From contig NC_085920.1 in assembly GCF_035222485.1 (NCBI RefSeq), positions 4,278,001 to 4,342,000 of the forward strand: a stretch of 64,000 bases of DNA, in the 5' to 3' direction. Under the pieces are notes generated by a model. The model did not search any database. It was not told the origin of the DNA and was given only the letters and a program-made list of their open reading frames with translations. The translations under genes and the position numbers were made by a program. Positions 11,184 through 22,362 of the stretch are shown one piece after another. Position 1 is the stretch's first letter. Every line of letters begins with the position of its first letter. Source of the stretch: Podospora pseudoanserina. Taxonomy: Eukaryota; Ascomycota; Sordariomycetes; Sordariales; Podosporaceae.

Positions 11184-11756
11184 GCCATGGTCGTGGTTAT
11201 TGCTATTCAAGATTGCCAGGTCTTGGTAGGAGAGCACCCACGCTCCACAAACCACCACATCACCCGCTTCGGAGACATCAAACCGGTCTCCGAGCTCACC
11301 GACCGCCGATGCCGTCTTGCCGTCTTTTCAGCTTCCTCGGTGTTGACAGGCCGGTAGACAATGACACCGAGCCCTGACGATACAAGCCAGGTGGTAAACG
11401 AGACATAAAAACAGATAGTTAACGTTGATAGTGTATTTTCCTCGTCCTCCCGTTGGGTATCTCCTACTATGCGCCTGCTCTTGGGTTCTCAGACGAACAA
11501 GGCGTACAAACCCCCAACTTCTACACAACACATAGGCATGTGTAGATTCAGTGCTGATCCTGATTGTACATATAGGTAATATAAGCAGACATGAATGCCT
11601 AAACGCCTGTCGTTGTTGAAATTCCCATTCGCTCATGTTGCAGATGTCATGCTCCCCGACCTTTGCCCAAATTATCGCAACTTTTCCTTCCGAGATATGA
11701 TCCCGCGCCCGAGTCATCAGATAATAACCGTATTGTAAAACGTATTGGATGCTGGA

Positions 11757-13991
11757 TTAGGCACCCCCAGTCTCGGCCAGCTTCTTCTCGGCCTCTTCAG
11801 CCCGCTTATTAGCTTCCGCAACCTGCTGCTGGAGCTGCTTGATATACTCAATCGCCATCTCCACTGTGCTCGCCTTGCTATTTGGCGCACCGCCATTCCT
11901 CTCTCTTTCCTTCTCCTTCTCCTTCTCTTTATCCTTACTCTTATTATCGCTGCTGCCTTCCCCTTCACTGTCCTTTGGTGGCTTTGGCAGCAAGGTGGCA
12001 ATCTCTTGTAACGCCGAGTTGATCCGATTCCGCCGACCTTGCTCGGCAATCTTGTGAGATGTCCGCTTGGACGTGAGATTGGTGGAGAGCTCGCTGGGGT
12101 ATGACACACCGGGCACTGTGTTTCCCTCGAGGATCCGCTGGTAGTTGGATTTGCTGGCAAGAAGTTGTGACGCCGTCTCCTCAAGGTCTGCTCCGCCCGG
12201 CAGCAATGGTTTGATGTTGGGTGAAATCGAGATCTTGGGCCTAAGAGCCGGCGAGACAGGAATCGAGCTGACACTCCCCCGCTTTTTGCTGTTTCTTGGG
12301 AGGAGCTGTGGTGTCCGCTTCGCTCCATATCCCGAACCAGGTCCCAGCTGTGGGCTTGCTGTGGCTGAGACTGTTCCCGATGGCCTTACCACAGTGGGAC
12401 CCAGTGAAGGTGATGGCAATGGTGCAAGAGATGGTGTTCTGGATGGTCCGGCATCTTGAGGGGCTTGTTTTGGTGTCGGGGTGTCGTTGGCGTGGCTGGG
12501 TGGGACATTCACGTTGGAAACGGATTCAGGCAACTCAAATAGCTCGATATTTTCGGTATCGACCACTTCATGGCTGCCAGCCCTGCTAGCTCCAGCCACG
12601 GTGGTGTGGGTGCTCGGCGAGCTGAGTTTCATCAGAGATGCTGGTGTGGCAGGTGATGCCACGCCAGGCCTGGGTGGTTGAGGAGCAATGACCGGAGCTG
12701 ATCCGGTATTTTGAGGTGCAATGTAAGGAGAGGGCTTCGCAGATCGTGGTTTGGGGAGCGGGGGCGGTGGCATCTCAGTCTCGATGGGTGTCATATCATT
12801 CAAGGCTTCTGGTGATATCGAGCCATCCTCTGAATCTGTCGGCCCGGTTGTGGTCGATGAAGATGAGTTGTGCATCATGGATGTAGGCAACGGTTGATGG
12901 TCTTGACCCTGCTCTGCATTCTCCATCAAGTCACTCAGAGCTTGCGAGTTGAGGCTTGGTGTGGTTGCCAGTCGTTTCCTGAGGGGCTTCGAAATTGGCG
13001 ACTGCTTCACGCCCGCCTTTGCCCTCGCCTTGGCCGCATTCTTCCTCATTTTCTTGACCAGGTCTCCCGGTGTGCCGATCGACATGGTCCCTCCAACGGC
13101 GTCGAGATCCATATCCGTGGGCGAGCTGGTTGTCAGGGGTCCATGTCTTTGCTCAAACATGGCTAATGGGTCTGTTTGGGCGTGCAGGGCAGGTGACGTT
13201 AGTGGGCTAAAGTAGGCTCCCGGAACAGTAAATTGGGATTCGACCGAGAAGTGGGTGTCCAAAGGCGTGACGGCGGGTGAAACCAACGGGGTGAAGGACA
13301 TCTGAACGCCGTCAGCAAACCTGTTGGCTGATCCGGGATACGGACTTGAACAAACATCAGACTGGTCCTTCGCTCTCTGATACCTATAGTCTACGGCCTG
13401 CTGTGGGTGCTGCTGTTGATGTGGGTGTTGTGTTCGGTGTGGGTGCGGGTGTTGCGGCTGCGGTTCTGTGACATTCCGCTGGGCATAGAAAGGGTTGGCA
13501 GCTGGAACCATCTCCAGACTCTGTGGTGTCGGTGGAATCATGCGGTTCTGTTGCTGATGAGCGAAGAAGGCTGCGTGTTCTTCCACCTGCCGCTGCTGAG
13601 CCTGCATCTTTTGCTGTTGAAGAAAGTGAATTTGGGCGTCAATGCTGTTCACAATCGTCTCGCTTGGTGTTGGAGGCGGCATCATGGTGGTGGGTATAGA
13701 CTGGTAGGGACCCCCCGTTGTTGTGATGGCCGGCACCTGATGCTGCATCGCTGGCATCGATGGTGATAGGAGCATAGGCGCATCGCTTCCTGTCATTGGG
13801 GTGTCCAACTGCTCGCGCCCGGGAACCTGCAGCATGTGCGCGCCGGCAGAGGACTGGAAACCTTGGAAATTGTAGTCGATGCCCTCTGCCAGGTTGTTCA
13901 TGTTGGTCATGTCCAGATATTGCTGAAAGTCATCTTCGGCCGTAGTGGTATGAACGCCATGGTCCCCGACAGGCCACCCAGAAGAATCCAT
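11757..13991 (-). CDS. nuc-1: bHLH transcription factor, NUC-1/Pho4-like
   Basis: Predicted nuclear activator of phosphate-acquisition genes, in the Neurospora NUC-1 / yeast Pho4 group. Single exon, 744 residues. The C-terminal bHLH begins at SKRTSHKIAEQGRRNRINSA (about residue 635). It has the His-Glu-Arg triad (H-x3-E-x3-R) that reads CACGTG/CACGTT boxes. The loop is very long and charged (about 35 residues, with a DKEKEKEKERER run), then helix 2 has KASTVEMAIEYIKQLQQQVA and a short coiled coil. The preceding ~630 residues are low-complexity: Gln/His-rich (QHPHPHRTQHPHQQQ), Pro/Ser-rich, with an internal basic stretch RKNAAKARAKAGVK. In Neurospora, NUC-1 is held in check by the PREG/PGOV (Pho80/Pho85) cyclin-kinase; that regulation is presumed. 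The ortholog call rests on the bHLH pattern and overall architecture. Confidence 0.75.
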   Translation of the reverse strand: MDSSGWPVGDHGVHTTTAEDDFQQYLDMTNMNNLAEGIDYNFQGFQSSAGAHMLQVPGREQLDTPMTGSDAPMLLSPSMPAMQHQVPAITTTGGPYQSIPTTMMPPPTPSETIVNSIDAQIHFLQQQKMQAQQRQVEEHAAFFAHQQQNRMIPPTPQSLEMVPAANPFYAQRNVTEPQPQHPHPHRTQHPHQQQHPQQAVDYRYQRAKDQSDVCSSPYPGSANRFADGVQMSFTPLVSPAVTPLDTHFSVESQFTVPGAYFSPLTSPALHAQTDPLAMFEQRHGPLTTSSPTDMDLDAVGGTMSIGTPGDLVKKMRKNAAKARAKAGVKQSPISKPLRKRLATTPSLNSQALSDLMENAEQGQDHQPLPTSMMHNSSSSTTTGPTDSEDGSISPEALNDMTPIETEMPPPPLPKPRSAKPSPYIAPQNTGSAPVIAPQPPRPGVASPATPASLMKLSSPSTHTTVAGASRAGSHEVVDTENIELFELPESVSNVNVPPSHANDTPTPKQAPQDAGPSRTPSLAPLPSPSLGPTVVRPSGTVSATASPQLGPGSGYGAKRTPQLLPRNSKKRGSVSSIPVSPALRPKISISPNIKPLLPGGADLEETASQLLASKSNYQRILEGNTVPGVSYPSELSTNLTSKRTSHKIAEQGRRNRINSALQEIATLLPKPPKDSEGEGSSDNKSKDKEKEKEKERERNGGAPNSKASTVEMAIEYIKQLQQQVAEANKRAEEAEKKLAETGGA

Positions 13992-16441
13992 TGCGAGTCA
14001 GGCTGTGTGTGCCACTTGTGTCTGATGATCCGTGGGTTGTAAGACACGATCTGGCGGGCGGGATATCTTAAAAGGCCAAAAAGGTGGTTGACGGATCCGT
14101 CGCGCTTTCGTTTTTTCCAGTCTTGGCGAGTTCTATGATTCTTTCCTTGCTCCTGTGTCCCAACACGACGGACGATGCCCAACTTCTCGTTCGACTTCAA
14201 GATGGATACGACAGTGGCGTTCTAGTTGCGCGCTCAGGGGAGAGTCACCGGCTCGGGTAAAACCGTTATCGTTAAACGGCCTTGAGCTTTCGGCGGGCGG
14301 GATATCTGTATCGTTCTCGGGCGAGCGGTCACGGAACGGGAAGGGCTCAATGGGCACGCAACAGGTGTCCTCGTCGGGGTCGGTAGAGCGCAGGGCAGCA
14401 CCCGTCGCGGTTGAGTTGAGCACGGCGAAGGGTCCACGAAATTTGTCTCCTAGTGTGACTGGCTGCGACCGACGTTGAACGGCAGACTTTCAAAAGGGTT
14501 GCGGCTCCGAGGTGTTCTGATAGTGGGGGGGGGGGCCACAGATTGAAATGGAAACCAAGTCCGCTATGGTCAGTGCGCGCTGCCCCACGATGTTTGTCTC
14601 CCACACCTCGAACCCCCCATGTCCTCTCTCCCACTTTCCCCCGCGCCAACCAGCCCCAAGCAGCGCTTCCGGAACGGCAGGTGTCGCGCTGAAAGCTCTG
14701 ACGGGTATTAAGTAAGGCCCCCAAATAATCATTACCTCAACTTCCCCTCGAGAGCCTCCCGACGCCGGCCACACTCACACCTGGGGCTCAACACTATGCC
14801 GTCCTCCTATGGGGCGACAAGCCCTTGGCCATGCCCTGGAAAAATTGGTCGAGCTGATGAGGCCCATGGCAGTTTCATCGGCAAGCTACGGCAGATGATA
14901 CTTCTTCCCTCGACCCGGAAAGCTTGAGCTCGAGTTGGTCAGGCACCATCTCGATAGAGAATAGTGCTAGAGCGGTGGTTGTCAGGGTCTCGAACAATTT
15001 CGTGGGGGTTAGATAGATGGGTTAGATGTATGCCCCTCTGGATCTGGTCAATATTCTACCCGTAGGTATTCCGAGGTGGCTTTCCCTCGTGATCTGCATT
15101 GTACCACATGGTTGTGTGCCTTTTCCAGACATGTGCTCGGTAAGATTAATGTAGACATGGCTGCCGTGCTCCTTGGATGTGCATGATGGTTGAATTTGAG
15201 GAAGCGAGGGTGTTCCTGGGTGATCAAAGCTCCACCTCTTGCATGTCAACTGCAGGCGTTGAATAATGAATCCACCATCACATCGTGAAAGCCTTCAAAG
15301 AACCCCACGCTTGACAGGTTCAAAGTTGGGGGCTGGGCCAGCGGGTTTGCCATTGCGGACTTGAAAGTCAGCTTGTCATCGGAGCGCGTCCTCCGTGAGA
15401 GGTGTTGGGGTGAACAGCTTCTTCTTCTTCTTCCTTTCTGGAAACATGTTTTTCTAGATTCATTGACCGAAGGCCCTAACCACCCTGAATGTCGCGAGTG
15501 GCGCACCCTCTAGACGTAACGAAGGTTGCATTTCCGGCCAACAACTGTGGTTGCTTTTTCAATTCCCGCTCCAATCTCGTGGGTTTAGTGCTCTGCCATG
15601 TGCCTAAGGGTTCCGGCTTCTGCCGTAGTGCGAAAACAAGCTTTTGATGACTGATGTAAACTCAGCCTGGAAATGGGATTTGCCTTGGACGCGGGTAACA
15701 GTCAAAAAGCGGAACGCGACTGGAACTTTGTTACTAGTGAGAACTTTGGGCCTTATTACTCAGGACATACAGCTATGATATTTTTGTGTTCTACTCAACG
15801 GCCAATTATAGACCAAAGAGCCCAGTCCTAAATACAATCCACACAATATCCAAACATCCCTCATTCCTCTCTCCTCTGCTCTCTGCCCCCTCCACCTCAC
15901 CCCCATTCAAATATCCTTCCACCCATGGCTGCCATTAGCAACCGTATTGCCCATTGAGCATGTCCAACGCGATTATTGGAGAAAAAAAAAGAAGATTTTT
16001 AAGGTAGAAAACCAAGGAGCGCCACAGCCATGACCAGATAATCCAGTGAGACTGATAAGAGGGTAATAACTTAACAAAAAAAAGAAAACACAGTGGTATC
16101 ATCGGATCTTATGAAGCGAAGACCCCTCAAAAAAGACAATACTAATGACCAAACCCGGGTCGCCAAAGCAATGCTAGCAGTGCTGGGTGAAGAAAGAGAA
16201 GAGAAAAACCAACAGCCGATTGTACAGAGCGGAAGAAAAATGCCAAAACAAAATATGCACAGTGTAAGAAAAAGTAAAATGTCCGGTGATTTTGTGAGCC
16301 CAAAAGGAGATCTAAATGCGAGTGTCCACGGCATCCAAGACCAGTAGATGATGGAAGGAGGCATGTCGTGGGTATCAAGCGTCATAAAGATGTTTTGGTC
16401 GTGATAGGGGTCGTGGCGCGGACGCAGAAGTGTGTTGGACT
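13992..16441. other. long upstream region of nuc-1-like gene
   Basis: About 2.4 kb between two minus-strand genes: the promoter/5' leader of the bHLH gene and the 3' flank of the kelch-like gene. Overlapping frames on both strands at 14130-14780 look like leader sequence with possible upstream ORFs, not a separate gene. A G11 run sits near 14525. The rest, including A/T-rich 15780-16100, shows nothing recognisable. Confidence 0.45.
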
Positions 16442-18724
16442 TTAGCCAAGGTTGAGCCAGCTCATATCATCGCGTACAGCAGATGGCTGCTTGCGCAGAG
16501 GCGCCGGCTCAGCAGGGGGCTTGGCTGCAGAAGCTGGAGCGAGAGCCGTGGCGTAGATGCCAGTGTTCGATGAGTTTTGTCGCTCCATGCCCCAAGGCCG
16601 GTTGTTGCTAGCAGTAGGATCCCAGGCTTCATGAACAGACTCTGGAATGCCGCTCGAATAGGCCGACATGGAGAGGTCGCTCACCGCGCTGATCGGACGC
16701 CCCGTCTCGATCTGAGCACTCATGCCTTCGTTGAACTTGGTGTTGTTATATGTGGCGATGGTGGGGCTATGAGAGTTGACACGGCTGAATGATAGACGAG
16801 GCTCGTAAATCTGAAGGCGAGGCACAGTAACGCTGTCCTGGGTCATACGGTTCTGCTGATCACTGTACTTGGAGCTCCGCTCTGAGTGTAGGGTAGTCCG
16901 CTGCGAATTGTTCTTGGTATTCGAGCTGCTGCTGCCAAAACCGAGCATGTTAAGCGCCGAGCCTCCAGACCAGTAGCGATTCCAACCAGAGCTTCTGCGA
17001 GTGCTTTCTCGCTTGTCCGTTGTGGTCAGGTTCCGTGGTCTTGGTTCAGCCGTCTCGGTAGTAAATGATACGCCTTTCTCGTCCCGCATGGGCTGCGGGG
17101 ATGGCGCCTCGGGAAGGATGGGCTTGCTGATTGTGCTCTTGAACGCTCTGAAAACGCTATCTTCAGAATCGCGCTTACTGCCGTTGCTGGACTTGCTGCC
17201 CTTGCGGCCTATGCCTGGTAGTCTTGGCTTACTCTCACTAGCGCGACCCATGAGGATGGCCATGGAAGAGAAGGAACTCTTGGAGCCTTGAGACTGGTGT
17301 CCCCGGAATACCCCAGCTGGACCCTGACCGAAGGCAAGGCTGTCCTTGGCGTAACCAATACCGTCCTTTTCGCTTGAAGACGCGCCGCTGGATCTTCTAT
17401 TGTGGCCAGCCTCTGTATGAGCCTGCTGTCTCGTGCGTCTCCGCAGGCAGAAATAGAACAGACCCAAAATGAGCGCCAGTCCAAAGACAGACCCAAGCAC
17501 AGCGCCGAGGATCATGTTGACGTTTGAACCGGAGCCACCAGCCACAGGAGCGTCTGTTTCGTTTGGGGTTGCCGTTGCCGCAGCGGCAGCATCGCTAGTA
17601 ATCGTAGCCAGCGTCGAGGATGTCGATGTGGAGAGTGTCGCAGTTGTCGAGGTAGCAGTCGTCGAAGACAGCGTAGTCGATGATTCTTCATCATCCAGAG
17701 AAAGAAGTCTGACTTGACCAAGCATTTCTGTGGCATTCTGCCAAGTATTCGTCGTCGTGTCAAACATGGCTACCGGGTCCTCACTATTACCACCGGCAAT
17801 CACAACCATTCCATCAATATCCTTAGCCAGGGCGAAGTTTTTTCGCATTGTTGTTGGGGCGAGCGATGAGTTATACGCCGGCCAGTTATTCAGTGTTAGT
17901 GGCTCAGATCTCCGCCTCTGCTGCCTGGCAGCACTCCGCGCCCTTCTCCTGGCGGACCTCTTGGTAACTGGTGCGGCGGCTGCTACTGGCTGTCCTGGGC
18001 CAGTGTAGAGGATAGTCCTCCTCACAATGTTTGGTGACTCGGTCATGTCGAAGGTGAGCAGGTTCTGTGACCCATCGGCGCCACCCAGAAGCACGGCCTG
18101 AACTGCTGAAGCATCTTTGAGTGGTGTTGCGAGCGTTGCCCTAGAGTCTAGCCACTTCCCCTCCTGGTTATTGAAGAGATAAACCTGTTTGTTGTCGGGA
18201 TTACCACCAAGCATAACAGCTTCGTGAGTAGACCAAGGCAACAGAATGGGCTTTACCGCTGGCGGCGCCCATGATTCGTGAGAACGAATAGTATGTGGTG
18301 CGGCTGCGCCGACGGTGAATGTCTGCGATGATGCTTGACCCTCTGAGCCACCACCATATACCAGAATAGAGTCTGTGCTGTTGAGGTAAACAGCGCTGTG
18401 TCCTGTCCTGCCGCTAATATCGAGGGTATCCACGGGAACGTTCTCCCATTGACCGGTTGAGAAGGTAAACTTCTGAAGCCCCAGATACTCTGGGTTGCCC
18501 CCCTTTCCTCCAACCACAAAGAACGCCGACGTCGCTGGATTTCCTGTTGTCGAGCCGACGCAAGCACCACCCGTGACCTTCTCGCCCTGAGGTAAAACCT
18601 CCCACTCGGCACCTGGTTCGAGCCTCAAAGACTGAAATGCGTCGGCCGAGTATGTGTAAAGCGTGTGGTCGAAGATGACGGAACACGCGTCGTTCAAGGG
18701 TGTCTCTGGCTGAGGGAGAGACAT
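16442..18724 (-). CDS. kelch-like beta-propeller, single-pass membrane protein
   Basis: Function unknown; widespread type in filamentous fungi. Single exon, 760 residues. Residues ~10-340 form a kelch/galactose-oxidase-like propeller, with blade signatures such as FFVVGGKGGNPEYLGLQKF, GHSAVYLNSTDSILVYGGG, AVMLGGNPDNKQVYLFNNQ and GMVVIAGGNSEDPVAMFDTT. A basic insert (RSARRRARSAARQQRRR, near residue 260) interrupts it. A Ser/Thr-rich stalk follows (~345-395), then one TM segment (~405-427, ILGAVLGSVFGLALILGLFY) and a long Ser-rich cytoplasmic tail to residue 760. No clear N-terminal signal peptide is visible, odd if the propeller is extracellular; a reverse signal-anchor through the TM, or a missed upstream exon, could explain it. 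Such proteins are sometimes labelled 'pre-mRNA splicing factor CLF1' in databases, which this architecture does not support. Confidence 0.75.
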   Translation of the reverse strand: MSLPQPETPLNDACSVIFDHTLYTYSADAFQSLRLEPGAEWEVLPQGEKVTGGACVGSTTGNPATSAFFVVGGKGGNPEYLGLQKFTFSTGQWENVPVDTLDISGRTGHSAVYLNSTDSILVYGGGSEGQASSQTFTVGAAAPHTIRSHESWAPPAVKPILLPWSTHEAVMLGGNPDNKQVYLFNNQEGKWLDSRATLATPLKDASAVQAVLLGGADGSQNLLTFDMTESPNIVRRTILYTGPGQPVAAAAPVTKRSARRRARSAARQQRRRSEPLTLNNWPAYNSSLAPTTMRKNFALAKDIDGMVVIAGGNSEDPVAMFDTTTNTWQNATEMLGQVRLLSLDDEESSTTLSSTTATSTTATLSTSTSSTLATITSDAAAAATATPNETDAPVAGGSGSNVNMILGAVLGSVFGLALILGLFYFCLRRRTRQQAHTEAGHNRRSSGASSSEKDGIGYAKDSLAFGQGPAGVFRGHQSQGSKSSFSSMAILMGRASESKPRLPGIGRKGSKSSNGSKRDSEDSVFRAFKSTISKPILPEAPSPQPMRDEKGVSFTTETAEPRPRNLTTTDKRESTRRSSGWNRYWSGGSALNMLGFGSSSSNTKNNSQRTTLHSERSSKYSDQQNRMTQDSVTVPRLQIYEPRLSFSRVNSHSPTIATYNNTKFNEGMSAQIETGRPISAVSDLSMSAYSSGIPESVHEAWDPTASNNRPWGMERQNSSNTGIYATALAPASAAKPPAEPAPLRKQPSAVRDDMSWLNLG

Positions 18725-21700
18725 TGTGATTGTGTACCCGTCTCGTCAGTCGCGGTGATGAGCGACCTAGAGATCAATTACTTCCTTCGAGTTGACAAAC
18801 GTAAGAAAGGGTGGCGATGGTGTCCTCCGAGTTACAAGAACATGTCGAGTCCCGTCCTTTTTACTGTCGATTCGAAGGGTGTCGAGTCGTTGGGCAAATG
18901 TTTACTTTGGGGAGCAAGATGAAGTGGTTGCTCCCAAATCGAAAGAATATCAAAACCAAGGAGCCCTGGAGAAGGATTGGCACAGAGAGGCACGGTGTTT
19001 GATCCGGACTTTTCCTTGAGCTGCTGTGGTCACTGTGGCACACTCTGCACAACCAGCAACACGGAGAATAAAATGATGGTGATCTGGAAAGTTGAGGGCC
19101 GGCCCTTGCTGGGGAGCAAAAGAGGATGATCGACGGAACAAACTTGTTGCTTTGTTTCCCGACAAAACGGCGGTCGATCGTGTCGAGGAAAAAACAAACT
19201 CGTCTCCTTGGTTCCCGTCCTGAAAGGGGGCGTTCGTGTCGCAAGATGGGGAGAGGGGGGAACGTCTGAGCGTATGTGTTGTTTCTCTCAATCAAAGCCA
19301 AGCTTTGGTGACGAGAAAAAACTGAAGTTCTGGAAAACTGTGCCGGACGAGTTTCAACTTTTCCCACTCACGATGCAATTCGCAACTCTCAAGAGGCGAG
19401 CAAAACGACAAACGACGACGACAAACACGCGAAGCGGAAAGAGGAGAGAAAGACGCGAGAAGCAAGAGACGGAGAGAGAGAGGGACATTGGGAGACAGCC
19501 GGCCAGTGTGACCGAGACATCGGGCGAGGACCGCCAGACCGCACCACAGAGAATGAACTCGGGGAGAGTCTGACCAGGGGAATGGGAGCCGGGGGCTTGG
19601 TCGAATCAGAAACGCCAATGGAGCTGGCAGGGTGGTCCTGGACCCTCATTTGTAGCCCATCATGCGAGTGACCTTCAGTCGCATGCAACTGCAGCGGGTC
19701 AGCCATGTAGCGGGGGCTTGGAGAGACCTTGTCCATCTTGCGCAAGGGGGAAAAGGGGTACAGGCGCAAACAGAAATTGGCCAGTGTGGTGCCTCGAGGC
19801 CTGCAAATCAACGACAAACCTCGGCTTCGACTCTTCCATCCCAATCTTGGTGTTGCACAAAACAGCCAATCCAACCATCCCAGACCGCGAAATTGTTTCT
19901 GATGGGGGCATTGAGGATTGGATTCACCATGGTGGAGATGGTTTAAGATGATCCACTAGCACGTGTGGTTTGGCCGTTTGTTCTCCAGTTTTGTCGAACA
20001 ACCGACATCGAGAGACAGAGGGAGCAGATGTTCTCCGTTGAGTCGTTGATGGAGACTCTTCGTTCACTTGAACTTGTCACCTCGTGACTGATGATTGGAG
20101 AGGCGTTCGTGTTCGTCCAGTCTTTTTCCGTGTCGGCCGCTCGGCGGGGAGATCGCTTTGGTGAACCAAGCACAAGGTGACATGGCGCTGAGGCTACCAC
20201 CAAATGGTAACCCTGCACTTGAAACGCTAGCCTCCTGGCAGTTCCCCTGGCGCTAACCCCAAAACGGCTCGAGAGGAGAACGTTGAACCAACCCCACCAT
20301 GCGGCCCGTGGCCTGTGGCTTCTCGGTGCTCTTCAAGAAAAAAAGAAGAAATGGAGTCGGCTCGAATTGCTTGTTTGCAAAGGCTTGTCTACTATGATGT
20401 CAGTTCCATGGATATACACTACTGTAAATTTTGATCTTCCAACATGTGTTGCAAGTGCAAATCTCTAGTCCTTCTATGATCAGGACAAGTGTAGCAGTGT
20501 AGGTACCAGATAGCTGGAGTGGCTGACCGGACCTTGATAAATGACCCCTCCATCAGCAGCGGCGCGGCTCACAAACTCCAAGGCGCATTCAGGCACAGCG
20601 AGATATCGGAGGAACTTTCTCCTGAGATACACATCAACCAGCCGGTCATCATTTATAAAAAAGAATCAGCATTTTCCACATGTTGGGATCTACGTGTAAA
20701 GATCTATATAGACAAGTTCTCGGCGGCGCGCCTTATAATGATCTATCAATATACGGATCTCATCTTCCAGACCAAGATAGATGATATATCAGAGCGCCTC
20801 AACGCTCTAGCAACCCCCCCTTTCTTGAAAAACCTGTATTCTTTCTCCCTCTCATTTCGGTCCAGTTCAGAATGTTGCCATCACGCAGCATGAAGCCAGG
20901 ATACCCTCAAATCGGTGTCCTTGTCCTCCATAGCCGCCTGGTGAGGCCCAAGAGACCAGCCCCTCCAAGCATCCCCACCCTCATCGGTGATGATGACCAC
21001 GGTGAGCAGCAGCATCCGGCGGTACGGTCACGACCATGATCGGATAGACCGACCGCTTGAAGTGGCCACTACGGCCCTGTCAAAGATGCATAGGTTACCA
21101 GCTTCAGCCGCCTGAATGCTGCACTCTCTCCACCTCAACCTCTGCGTGTCACCCATGCATGTCATCACACAAGCACCTTTTTCACACAGGTAGCTAAATC
21201 GCTCCTCACTCCAAACCTCTCTACATCTCCATTCGCATCAGCAACATCACTTCACACCCAATCAACACCCCCAAGCTTTTTCACTAGGTAAATATCAAAT
21301 TCGAGTCACCACACCACCCCATCACCTGTCAAAACCGCCTTCCCCTGCCTTCCCCAATCTATACGCGCTGGAATGCACAAAAAACCCAAAGTAGAAGCGG
21401 GAATGCAATGCACGACAAGTACCCCAAGAGATGCAAGATCCAGCCAAATGTGTACCTTACCTTATGCATTCCTCCCGTTGGAAAAAAAAAGGCGGCGTCA
21501 GTGGCTTGCGTATTGTTGACCAATCGACCCCTCCATTGATTTGCTGCTTAAGCGCCCACAGCGTCCCTCCCTCTTGAACCGCCGAGGAAAGCATAATTCA
21601 ACCTTTAAACCGCAGGACCCAGTAGATACTCCCCAAGACAAGTGGTTTTGTGATATATTATGCTCGGAAGCGCCTATGGCGACGTCACGTTCTCCTAAAA

Positions 21701-22362
21701 GTTTTGTCCATGAGGTGATCGCCTGGCTTAGCTTCAACATGATTCTCTGCAAGCGCCACATAGAGTCCGATGTAAAAAGCATAAGCTGTGAGAGTCAAGC
21801 ACACAGTTACAGTCACAGGAACCAGCCAGAAGAAGCAAGTACAAAGAAGAAGTCGCTTTAAGCGACATATATATAGAACTTTATTAACCCGTCTCCCCAA
21901 GTCCCATTTCCATATTCACCACCACCCCATGAGTTGCAGTCTACAAGTTCCTCCCCGCTTTGCCCAACCAGAATGAATCGCTATGTTATACAATGACAGA
22001 AAGTTTTTTCTTGCCTGTTCCCCCCAACCCCCAAAAAAAATGTAAAAAGAAAACACCATGCCTGCATAAAAGCCATCCCCCGTGAACGCTGATGTCAGCT
22101 CGTAACATCCGCTGGTATCATTGTAGAAAGCACCAAAAAAGTGCCCGTTTCCCAAATCTCAAAACTCCAATCCGTGCCCAGTCGTCGTCTTCCGCCGACT
22201 GACCAGGGCATATACATACACAAGTGCATTGTTGAACCCAGAAAGAAAAGAAAAGCCCCGACTCTACATCCACCTCATTTTCGCTCCTCTTTGTTCCTAT
22301 GTTGCCTGTCATTCTCAACCGTAGCCTGGTTAATGGATTGAAACCATCATCGCGGGTGCTAT
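18725..22362. other. 3.6-kb intergenic, no gene supported
   Basis: Between the kelch-like gene and MEX67, both minus strand. The several 60-170-codon frames overlap each other on both strands, have no recognisable domain and no splice-linked continuation. The part nearest 18725-19400 is probably the kelch gene's promoter and leader; the A-rich part around 21830-22340 is probably the MEX67 3' flank. A small unconserved gene or ncRNA cannot be excluded. Confidence 0.45.

Larger units (their letters stand above)
10460..11756. other. hsp promoter region and nuc-1-like 3' flank
   Basis: About 1.3 kb between the heat-shock gene start and the end of the bHLH gene, both on the minus strand. It holds a TATA-like element, a stress-element cluster and a short hexamer repeat, listed separately. 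No coding region is supported. Confidence 0.5.
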
